Below are positions 4,946 through 11,322 of a stretch of DNA of 11,641 nt, piece after piece. The translations under genes were made by a program, and so were the position numbers. This stretch comes from an archaeon CG07_land_8_20_14_0_80_38_8. GTDB taxonomy: Archaea > Nanobdellota > Nanobdellia > Tiddalikarchaeales > Tiddalikarchaeaceae. Within the stretch, counting starts at the first letter, position 1. Every line of letters begins with the position of its first letter. The notes under the pieces were generated by a model that did no database searches, was not told where the DNA came from, and saw nothing but the letters and a program-made list of their open reading frames with translations. The stretch is from assembly GCA_002779595.1 (NCBI GenBank), contig PEWF01000078.1:1-11641 (forward strand), given 5' to 3'.

Positions 4946-7794
4946 TTTGTAATTTCTGACAGCATTTCTCTGTACTTTCTGCCTTTTTCAGAATCTGCGG
5001 GGTATATGTTGGGCTGCGTTAAGTATTTCAGGAAGAATTCCAGCATTGTTTTCCTGACTCTTTCAGCGTCATTTTTTAATTCTTTATTGTATTGCTCCAA
5101 TTTTATTTTCTGTTCATTTGTTGCATTTGACAAGTTTTCGAAATTAGTGACGTTTCTTAATTTTTCAAGAGTGTCTGAAACGTTGAATTGCTCAAATTCT
5201 TTCAGGTCATAAGTTTTTTTCTCAGTTTCGTCAAGTTTCGCGTTCAAGTTCCTGAAGCTTTCAAGCATTTTCTGGAAAGTGTTTATGTATCCTTCACTGG
5301 TCAGGTTCTGCAGGTTTTCCAGTACGAAGCTCATAGTGTTAACTGAATTGTATAATTCATTCATCAAATCCTGGTAGCCTTTCAGCAATTCATTAATGAG
5401 TATTACGGAGTTTTTGCAGAACGTTTCAACATTTTCTGCTTTTTTCAGGTTAATGCCGCCTAATTTTTTTATCATTTTGTCGTATTTTTCAAAGGAATTC
5501 TTTATAGTGTTCAATTCTTTCCAGAATTCGCTTTTCTTGTAGCTCTGCGTTTTGAATAATTTCTGGAAGAATCCTATTTTCATATTTTTCAATTCCCTGT
5601 TGTAATCACTGAAGTCTACTTCAAATTCTTTTATCCATTTCTCGGCGCCTTCATAGGCTATTTTCATTTTTTTCTCATCATTAAAATATTGTTTCGTGAA
5701 GTCCTGCAAATAGCTGAATAAATTGTTGAATTCTTTGTCTAATTTTTCGGCATATTCTGAGAAGTAATTCTTTTTCATTCCTAATTTTTTCATTATTTCC
5801 TTCAGATTATTATCCAATTCTGCCTGCTGTTTCTGGCTTTCTTTTAATTTGTTGAACAAATTCTGGAATGCTTTGATGCGGTAATTCAGGTTTTTTAAGT
5901 CAATTTTTTCCTCTGCTAATTTTCTTTCAAGGCTTATTACGTAGCTTATTAAGTCAAGCATTGGGCTTAATTCTTTGACGAAACTCCTGTAAGCGTCTGA
6001 CACTTTCATGTATTTCTCGAAATCGTCCCTGAAAGTTTTTGACAATTTGTTGAAATTGTCAAATAAGTGGTCTATTTTATTGTCTAATTCGTCAAGTGGC
6101 ACTCCTAAGTTTTTGCAGTATTCTTCAAAATTTGAGGCGTTAACGTCTTCAGTTTTTACGTTAACTTTTTGGATGAATTCTTCCATTTCTTCGTCGATTA
6201 TTTTATAATTCTGCTCGAATTCGTCTAATAATCTCATATTTTGGAATAAGTTTTCGTCATTGCCTAGTTTTCTTAAGTTTTTGTCAAACTTTTTTATTAT
6301 CTTGTTGATTTTATTTTTCATTTTAGGGTATTTGTTATTTGTTAATTCCTTTACTTTTTCCAGTTTATTGTTCATGTATTCATCAGCTTTTTTGGTTGAT
6401 GAATGGAATTTTTTAATCTGGTTTTCAAGCCCTTCATTGAATGATATGAGTGTTTTAACTCGTTCGAGCAGGAACTGCATCACTTTTCCGACTGTTTTCA
6501 GGTCTTTTGCTTTTTCTGAAGTTTTTCTGATTTCATCCTGAGTGCTTGCTGCTACTAGCAGTGTTTGTTCGTCAGCGTCTTTGTCTATTTTTAACTGCAC
6601 TTTGGCTAATTTTTTCAGGGATTTTGCTGCTTTGTCCGCAACCTGCCCTATGTGGATTTCATTATCAACCTGGTCTCCCCATAATGAGACTATGTTCGCG
6701 AACACGTTTACGACTTTGTTGATGATTTTAATCTGGGCTTTGATTATCTCGTCATGCACTGCTAAGGCATCCTTTTTTTCTTTTTTTAATTTGGTGATTT
6801 CTTGGAAAATTTCTGCGCGTTCAGTATTGTCCCTCTCCTTCTGGAATTGTTCTAACTTATTTATGTCAGATGCCTTTTTTATGAAGAAATCCACTACTTT
6901 TCTTTTCTTTTCAAGTGTTTTTTCCAGTTCTAATGCAGTTCTTACTCCGTAATTGCTTAATATTTTTGCCTGAAACACTTCTGATTCTACTTTTTTGACT
7001 CCTTTAACTTCATCATCAACCAGGAATCCCACATTTTTCAGTGAGTCAAGCAATTCGCCGCTTAATGACTGCAATGCGTTGAAAATTTCAATATCTAATT
7101 TAATTTCTGCTCCTTTGGTTGTCTTAATGAGGTAGTATTTTTGTGTTGTTTCGCCGATTTTGATTTTCTTGATTTTTCTTGATACTTTGTCTAAAGTTTC
7201 TATTAATTGGATAAGCCCTAATGATTTTTCTAATTCATGCTCTTTTGTCTTTGATTCCCTTCTGTAAATTTTGTTCATCATCTCTGCAAGTTCAGGATCA
7301 TTCCTTTTGTATTTTATTTCTATTTTGCCTCCTGCTTCTTCTGAGTAAATAATCTGCCCGAGTGCGTCATAATAAACGCTGACTTCCTTGAAAGTTTCTC
7401 CAAGCATTGTGTCTAAATTTTTTAGTGATTCTTTAACGTCATCAATGACTCTGCCTTCCAAGTCCTGCACGTCTTTTAATTTATTGCTGAATAATACTGC
7501 TTTTTCAGGATTCTCGGCTAATATTGCAAATGTTGTGTTTACTGTCTGGAATGCCTGTATGAAGCTGAGCACTCCTTCTAGTCCGTGGTTGATTAGTGCT
7601 ACTTGTTCCTTGCTGATTTCTACAATGTCAGGTATTATGATACCTAAATTGCTGGAAGCGGTTTTCAGGTTCTCGTTGAAAGCTTTTAATTTTATTTTTT
7701 TCTTGTGAGTAGCGTCAGTTGTTATTAAATGTGATTTTTCTAATTTGTCAACAAAACTTGTTAGTTCAGTTGCTTCTGATGCCCCTGCTGCCAT
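4942..7794 (-). CDS. Large coiled-coil protein of unknown function (950 aa)
   Basis: I do not recognise a family. The protein is highly charged (Lys/Glu/Asp/Asn), almost entirely helical in character and predicted cytoplasmic: no signal peptide, no membrane helix, no Walker A motif, so it is not an SMC/Rad50 ATPase. Heptad-like stretches cover roughly residues 285-350 (LEKTLEKKRKVVDFFIKK) and much of 380-950. Two short strand-rich patches interrupt the N-terminal third: residues near 147-163 (QIIYSEEAGGKIEIKYK) and a YYLIKTTKGAEIKLDIEIF stretch beginning near residue 220. Only two cysteines occur, C560 and C793, each in a matching N-x-E-x-(Y/F)-C-K-N motif, which suggests an internal duplication. 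A TATA-like box overlaps the stop codon of the upstream U32 gene, so it can be transcribed on its own. It is coupled by ATGA to cmk. The role may be structural or scaffolding; nothing in the sequence fixes it. Confidence 0.88.
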   Translation of the reverse strand: MAAGASEATELTSFVDKLEKSHLITTDATHKKKIKLKAFNENLKTASSNLGIIIPDIVEISKEQVALINHGLEGVLSFIQAFQTVNTTFAILAENPEKAVLFSNKLKDVQDLEGRVIDDVKESLKNLDTMLGETFKEVSVYYDALGQIIYSEEAGGKIEIKYKRNDPELAEMMNKIYRRESKTKEHELEKSLGLIQLIETLDKVSRKIKKIKIGETTQKYYLIKTTKGAEIKLDIEIFNALQSLSGELLDSLKNVGFLVDDEVKGVKKVESEVFQAKILSNYGVRTALELEKTLEKKRKVVDFFIKKASDINKLEQFQKERDNTERAEIFQEITKLKKEKKDALAVHDEIIKAQIKIINKVVNVFANIVSLWGDQVDNEIHIGQVADKAAKSLKKLAKVQLKIDKDADEQTLLVAASTQDEIRKTSEKAKDLKTVGKVMQFLLERVKTLISFNEGLENQIKKFHSSTKKADEYMNNKLEKVKELTNNKYPKMKNKINKIIKKFDKNLRKLGNDENLFQNMRLLDEFEQNYKIIDEEMEEFIQKVNVKTEDVNASNFEEYCKNLGVPLDELDNKIDHLFDNFNKLSKTFRDDFEKYMKVSDAYRSFVKELSPMLDLISYVISLERKLAEEKIDLKNLNYRIKAFQNLFNKLKESQKQQAELDNNLKEIMKKLGMKKNYFSEYAEKLDKEFNNLFSYLQDFTKQYFNDEKKMKIAYEGAEKWIKEFEVDFSDYNRELKNMKIGFFQKLFKTQSYKKSEFWKELNTIKNSFEKYDKMIKKLGGINLKKAENVETFCKNSVILINELLKGYQDLMNELYNSVNTMSFVLENLQNLTSEGYINTFQKMLESFRNLNAKLDETEKKTYDLKEFEQFNVSDTLEKLRNVTNFENLSNATNEQKIKLEQYNKELKNDAERVRKTMLEFFLKYLTQPNIYPADSEKGRKYREMLSEITK
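5365..5439 (-). repeat. Internal protein repeat copy B (C793 module)
   Basis: Residues 786-810 of the coiled-coil protein, beginning A-E-N-V-E-T-F-C-K-N. It is the partner of the C560 module 233 residues upstream. It holds the only other cysteine in the protein. Confidence 0.45.
6064..6138 (-). repeat. Internal protein repeat copy A (C560 module)
   Basis: Residues 553-577 of the coiled-coil protein, beginning A-S-N-F-E-E-Y-C-K-N. Aligned without gaps to residues 786-810, 9 of 25 positions are identical (A, N, E, C, K, N, E, L, L), with several conservative changes (F/V, Y/F, V/I, L/I, D/N). Confidence 0.45.
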
Positions 7795-7818
7795 AATTAT
7801 ATTATTAAAGTATCTGGG

Positions 7819-7828
7819 CTTTTAAACT
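7819..7828 (-). promoter_or_regulatory. TATA-like box for the coiled-coil gene, overlapping the U32 stop
   Basis: On the minus strand this reads AGTTTAAAAG, centred ~30 nt before the ATG at 7794. It overlaps the TAA stop of the U32 gene (7822-7824). Its presence suggests the coiled-coil/cmk pair can be transcribed separately from U32, although the 27-bp gap also allows read-through. Confidence 0.5.
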
Positions 7829-9000
7829 TTTTTTAATTTGTAAACGTTGTCGTTTTTGCGCACTTTTTCCTGAACTTTAAGCGCGACTCTGCTGCCTTTC
7901 TTTGCCTGTTTAACGTTTTCATGGTTGACTTGCAGTGATTCTGCGCATTGCTTTAGAAAAGTGGTGCTGCCTTCGATAATGATTTCATCACCTTCTCTAA
8001 TGCCTGAGTTCAATAATAGTATTTCTGCTGCTTTACTTTTTGGGTAGTAATTCTTGATTATCCCGATTTGTTCTTTTTTTGTGGGCGAAGCGTTATTGTC
8101 TGCTTCGTAATTTATACTTTCTTGCCCTGGATTTTCTTTGTAGAATCCTGTGCTGAATCCCCTGCTGTAAACGCTTTTTAACCTTTCAAGCCATTCAGGC
8201 ACTCTTTTCTTGTTGTAATTGTCGAGCGCTTCCCTGTAAACTTTGACAACTGTGCTTACGTAATTTGCGTCTTTCATCCTGCCTTCTATTTTTAATGCGC
8301 GAATGCCTGTTTTCAGTATTTCAGGGAGTATTGTTATAGTGCATAAGTCTTTCGCGTTAAGGAAGCGTTTCCCGTCGTATACGAGTTTTCCGGTTTCATT
8401 TGTTACTGTCCATTCCCTTCTGCAGGGCTGCATGCATTCCCCTCTGTTCGCGCTTTTCTGGTGCAGTGCTTGGCTGAGGAGGCATCGTCCGCTTATGCTG
8501 ACGCACATTGCTCCGTGGATGAATGCTTCGAATTCAATGCTCTTGTTTTTCCTGATTATTTCCCTCATTTGTTTCAGGCTGCATTCTCTTGCGAGTATTA
8601 TTCTTTTGGCTCCTAATTTTCTGTAAATTTGTGCAGCGTTTGAGTTGCTCACGCTTGCCTGAGTGCTGATGTGGAAAGTAATTTCGTATTTTTTTAGCAA
8701 TGGTATTAACCCCAAGTCGTGGATTATGACTGCATCTATTCCTGCTTTTTTGGAAATTTTTATGATTTCTTCGCAGTTTCTCATCTCGTTTTCGTAAATT
8801 ATGGTGTTCAGTGCCAGGTAGGCTTTTACTTTATTTGAATGGCAGTGTTTTGTAATCTTTGCAAGTTGTGCTGTGCTGAAGTTTTCTGCGTTCATTCTCA
8901 TGTTGTATTTTTTTACTCCGAAGTATACTGCGTCTGCTCCGCTCGTAATGGCTGCATTTAGTGTTGCCCAGTTGTGGCATGGCGCTGATAATTCTGTCAT
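7822..9000 (-). CDS. Peptidase U32 family protein (likely Fe-S RNA-modification enzyme)
   Basis: A 392-aa cytoplasmic protein. The N-terminal TIM-barrel region starts ELSAPCHNWATLNAAITSGA and contains GADAVYFGVK (21-30) and HDLGLIPLLK (94-103). The U32 signature is complete at residues 158-176 (E-x-F-x2-G-A-M-C-x4-G-x-C-x-L-S), followed by NRGECMQPCRREW (185-197). Cys166, Cys173 and Cys189, with Cys193 or Cys220, are the likely [4Fe-4S] ligands by analogy with UbiU/UbiV and other U32 members. The C-terminal part (~305-392) has the small beta-barrel seen in long U32 proteins (EQIGIIKNYY, GIREGDEIIIEG). Characterised relatives hydroxylate RNA (RlhA on 23S rRNA, TrhP on tRNA U34) or ubiquinone precursors, and true peptidase activity is doubtful. 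An RNA-hydroxylation role fits an archaeon best but is inferred. It is divergent from the exchanger gene and 27 bp upstream of the coiled-coil gene. Confidence 0.93.
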   Translation of the reverse strand: MTELSAPCHNWATLNAAITSGADAVYFGVKKYNMRMNAENFSTAQLAKITKHCHSNKVKAYLALNTIIYENEMRNCEEIIKISKKAGIDAVIIHDLGLIPLLKKYEITFHISTQASVSNSNAAQIYRKLGAKRIILARECSLKQMREIIRKNKSIEFEAFIHGAMCVSISGRCLLSQALHQKSANRGECMQPCRREWTVTNETGKLVYDGKRFLNAKDLCTITILPEILKTGIRALKIEGRMKDANYVSTVVKVYREALDNYNKKRVPEWLERLKSVYSRGFSTGFYKENPGQESINYEADNNASPTKKEQIGIIKNYYPKSKAAEILLLNSGIREGDEIIIEGSTTFLKQCAESLQVNHENVKQAKKGSRVALKVQEKVRKNDNVYKLKKV

Positions 9001-9027
9001 CGTAACTTATTATTAAGTTCTTATGCT

Positions 9028-9037
9028 GTTTTTATTT
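9028..9037 (-). promoter_or_regulatory. TATA-like box for the U32 gene
   Basis: On the minus strand this reads AAATAAAAAC, centred ~32 nt before the ATG at 9000. It is weaker than the other boxes because the region is A-rich in general. Confidence 0.35.
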
Positions 9038-9054
9038 TTTTCTTTTGTTAAAGA

Positions 9055-9064
9055 TTTTTAAATT
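9055..9064 (+). promoter_or_regulatory. TATA-like box for the cation exchanger gene
   Basis: TTTTTAAATT is centred ~28 nt before the ATG at 9088. There is no SD in the leader. Together with the opposite box at 9028-9037 it makes the 87-bp gap a divergent promoter region. Confidence 0.5.
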
Positions 9065-9087
9065 ATAGGGAATTTTTATTTAAAGTA

Positions 9088-10035
9088 ATGATTGAGCACA
9101 TTATTGGTTTCATTATTGGATTAATTTTATTGATTAAAATCAGCCCTTTTATTGTTAAGTATTCTATTAAATTGGGCGAGGTTTTCAGGGTTTCGCCTAT
9201 TATTATAGGCATTATTGCTGTTACTATTGGCACGACTATTCCTGAATTGAGCACATCAATTACTTCTTCTTTTTTAGGGCATGGAGATATTAATGTGGGC
9301 AACGTGGCAGGTTCTGCCTTGTCAAATATTACTCTTATTCTTGGCTTGATTGTATTGGTTGCTGGCACTGCAAGGACTGAGCGCAAGAATTTATTTCTGC
9401 TGGGTTCGGGGGTGGTTATCAGCACTTTAATCGCGTATACTGTTATTGAGAATGGTTTCATTTCAAGATTGAATGGTATTTTTTTGATTATTGTTTACAT
9501 TGCTTTGTATTACGTTGTGGGCAATAGTTTAACTAAGCCTGAATATTTGGAAAAAAAGGACGGCATGAATGGCAGCGGTTTGGTTTTCTCTGCGTATTGG
9601 AAGAGGTATGTTTTGTTTCTTCTTGTTGGGTTTGCAGGGATTATGATTGGTTCAACTATTCTTGTTTCTTCAGTTATTTCTCTTTCTGAAATTTTTGGGG
9701 TTCCTGAATTTATTGTAAGTTTTATAGCTGTTGGTGTTGGGACGAGTTTGCCTGAATTATTTGTGGGTGTTGAGGCAGTAAGGAAGGGCAATCATGAGTT
9801 AATGATTGGGAACATTATGGGTGCTAATATTACTAATTTAACTTTGGTTCTGGGGAGCGGCCCTTTGCTGGCTCCTAATGTTGTTGATGCTGGATTAATT
9901 CTGCCTTTGTGGGATTATTTAATTATTGTTTCTATTATTGTTGTGTTAATTTTTGGCTTGAGGAAGAAGGTGGACAGGAAGACTGCTTTATTATTGATTA
10001 TTGTTTATTTCTTGTCTTATGTGATTATAAAATGA
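9088..10035 (+). CDS. Na+/Ca2+ exchanger family (CaCA) antiporter
   Basis: This 315-aa integral membrane protein of about ten helices probably exchanges Ca2+ (or another cation) for Na+ or H+ across the cytoplasmic membrane. It shows the two inverted alpha-repeats of the CaCA superfamily. Alpha-1 has TIGTTIPELSTSI (46-58, with Glu53) and GNVAGSALSNITLILG (71-86). Alpha-2 has GVGTSLPELFVGV (216-228, with Glu223) and GNIMGANITNLTLVLG (241-256). The two Glu residues and the Asn-containing GN motifs are the ion-binding positions, and all are present. A short charged loop (~149-172) separates the halves. Length fits the YrbG-like prokaryotic subgroup. The predicted transcript is leaderless with a TATA-like box at 9055-9064. 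The last 11 bp overlap the convergent DUF123 gene. Ion specificity cannot be read from sequence. Confidence 0.94.
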   Translation: MIEHIIGFIIGLILLIKISPFIVKYSIKLGEVFRVSPIIIGIIAVTIGTTIPELSTSITSSFLGHGDINVGNVAGSALSNITLILGLIVLVAGTARTERKNLFLLGSGVVISTLIAYTVIENGFISRLNGIFLIIVYIALYYVVGNSLTKPEYLEKKDGMNGSGLVFSAYWKRYVLFLLVGFAGIMIGSTILVSSVISLSEIFGVPEFIVSFIAVGVGTSLPELFVGVEAVRKGNHELMIGNIMGANITNLTLVLGSGPLLAPNVVDAGLILPLWDYLIIVSIIVVLIFGLRKKVDRKTALLLIIVYFLSYVIIK

Positions 10036-10378
10036 AGTATAAGTGTGATTCGCATTTGCAGTCAGTGCATCCGAATCCTGATATTTTGTTCATTGTCTTG
10101 CTTAATTCCTCTGCTGTCCTGCACTCGTCTGCTTTATTATTCGTTTTTAATGAGTGTATGCTTTTTATTTCAGCGTTCGGATTGTTTAATAAGTAATCTA
10201 TGTGCCAGTGGAGTTTGTTTTTATTATTTAGATGGTGTTTTATTCTTCCTTCTATGCTGTTCTGCGCTGAGCCGGCGTAATAGTATGTTCCTTTTTTGAA
10301 CATTATTGTTCCTTATTTGCCAATTCTTATTTTTGCGTCTTTTTTCATGATTATGTGCAGCACGTATACTCCTTTCAT
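10025..10378 (-). pseudogene. DUF123 GIY-YIG nuclease-like gene with in-frame TAA
   Basis: Reading from the ATG at 10378, one frame gives M-K-G-V-Y-V-L-H-I-I...I-R-I-G-K, a TAA at 10315-10313, then G-T-I-M-F-K-K-G-T-Y-Y-Y-A-G-S-A and so on to TAA at 10025. That is 117 codons including the internal stop. The two halves join into a full-length DUF123 protein: KGVYVL carries the GIY strand, YYYAGSA the YIG strand. Then come GRIKHHL, LHWHIDYLL, the ECRTAEEL acidic segment and GFGCTDCKCESHLYF. The family usually has G-K-L-G where this gene has G-K-stop-G, so one base (TTA to TAA) explains the break. A shorter product could start at the ATG at 10303 (92 aa) but would lack the GIY strand. Options are a recent nonsense mutation, a sequencing or assembly error, or re-initiation. 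The downstream part is otherwise undamaged. Members are small predicted nucleases of unknown biological role. Confidence 0.8.
10313..10315 (-). other. In-frame TAA stop inside the DUF123 gene
   Basis: Codon 22 of the gene read from 10378 is TAA, where the family consensus has Leu. It is followed by GGA and, after ACAATA, by an ATG at 10303. AGGA (10313-10310) overlaps the stop and lies 6 nt before that ATG, an SD-like arrangement that could support re-initiation. Confidence 0.8.
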
Positions 10379-10382
10379 CAAA

Positions 10383-10392
10383 TTATTTAAAT
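10383..10392 (+). promoter_or_regulatory. TATA-like box for corA
   Basis: TTATTTAAAT is centred ~26 nt before the ATG at 10414 and fits a leaderless transcript. It is nearly palindromic but lies only 5-14 nt before the DUF123 ATG (10378), too close to serve as that gene's TATA box. A weak minus-strand candidate for DUF123 is AATTAACTTA at 10399-10408. Confidence 0.5.
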
Positions 10393-10413
10393 GATTATTA
10401 AGTTAATTATGTT

Positions 10414-11322
10414 ATGGTTGAAACTATTGTTTTTAATTCTTCTTCAAAGCCTGCCAGGAGTGAGCAGCATTTTGCTTACAGGAAGGGTTTTACTTACTGG
10501 ACTCATATGACAAAGAATGACGAGAATGTTGAGAATATTCTCATGAAAGTATTGAATAAGGATACCTGGTTTGTTGATGATTTATTGGAGGAGCAGAGGC
10601 CTAACATTATTAAGTATGAGAATCTGGATATTGTTGTTCTTAGTTTTCCTTCAACGAAGTCGAACGTTTTGCAGATTACTTTTATTATTTCAAAGAGCAG
10701 TCTTATTACTATAAGCAACAGGCATAGTGACACTATTAAGAATATTATGGATGACATTCTTGACTGCAGGGCTGAAGTGAGCGGAGTTACTAATATTTTT
10801 TCCCTGATTCTGGATTCTATTATTGAGAAGAGCATTAAGAAATTGGAGGAGTTGGAGGATGATATTCAGAAAAAGGAGATTGAAATTTTTTCTAAGAAGA
10901 ATGACGAAAGGTTTTTGTCGCAGACGAATATGATTAAGGAGGATTTATTGTTTATTAACAAATTATTAAGGGGTGATTTGGAGGTTATTATTGAAATTTT
11001 GGGTGGGAAGATTGTTTTGCTGAATTTGAAGTATTTTGGGAAGCATTTGAGGGACAGGATTCTGTACTTATTGGATTACAGCGAGTTGATTAAGGAGTCG
11101 ATTAATAATGTGAATAATATCCATATGAACATGCTGAGCCATCGTTTGAATGAGCACATTTACCGTTTGACTATTATTGGCGCTTTAATGATTATTCCTA
11201 CTGTTATTGGTTCCCTGTTCGGGATGAATGTTCCTCTGCCTTCTTTGACTTTTTGGGAGATTCTGGGAATTATTGCCGGCTTGTCTATTTTTGCGAGCAT
11301 TATCTTGAAATTACTTTTTTGA
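10414..11322 (+). CDS. corA: CorA-family Mg2+ transporter
   Basis: This 302-aa protein is expected to form a homopentameric Mg2+ (or Co2+/Ni2+) channel in the cytoplasmic membrane. Residues ~1-120 form the alpha/beta cytoplasmic domain, ~125-245 the long helices including charged KKLEELEDDIQKKEIEIFSK (142-161) and the stalk helix. Residues 250-269 are TM1, ending in the invariant pore signature GMN at 270-272. Residues ~279-302 are TM2. The loop after GMN reads VPLPSLTFW and has no acidic residue, unlike the MPEL loop of classical CorA. The protein stops right after TM2 (KLLF) without the usual basic cytoplasmic tail. That region is where the gene overlaps the convergent radical SAM gene by 23 bp. 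Leaderless start with a TATA-like box at 10383-10392. Ion choice is inferred from family only. Confidence 0.92.
   Translation: MVETIVFNSSSKPARSEQHFAYRKGFTYWTHMTKNDENVENILMKVLNKDTWFVDDLLEEQRPNIIKYENLDIVVLSFPSTKSNVLQITFIISKSSLITISNRHSDTIKNIMDDILDCRAEVSGVTNIFSLILDSIIEKSIKKLEELEDDIQKKEIEIFSKKNDERFLSQTNMIKEDLLFINKLLRGDLEVIIEILGGKIVLLNLKYFGKHLRDRILYLLDYSELIKESINNVNNIHMNMLSHRLNEHIYRLTIIGALMIIPTVIGSLFGMNVPLPSLTFWEILGIIAGLSIFASIILKLLF

Noticed and set aside
6542..6952. 136-codon + strand frame inside the coiled-coil gene
   Set aside because: It is a Phe/Ser/Leu-rich shadow of a Lys/Glu-rich coding strand; several similar frames exist along the gene and none shows a motif.
9195..9210. Perfect 6-bp inverted repeat with a 4-nt loop (GCCTAT...ATAGGC)
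   Set aside because: It lies within the exchanger's first alpha-repeat coding sequence and is short enough to be chance in AT-rich DNA.
10045..10299. + strand open frames opposite the DUF123 gene, including one that starts at 9909
   Set aside because: They have no family signature, while the minus strand carries the full DUF123 motif set across the same bases.
10313..10315. Stop-codon recoding (pyrrolysine or selenocysteine type) in the DUF123 gene
   Set aside because: The codon is TAA, whereas archaeal recoding uses TAG for pyrrolysine and TGA for selenocysteine; TAG and TGA also act as normal stops here (cmk, the coiled-coil gene).
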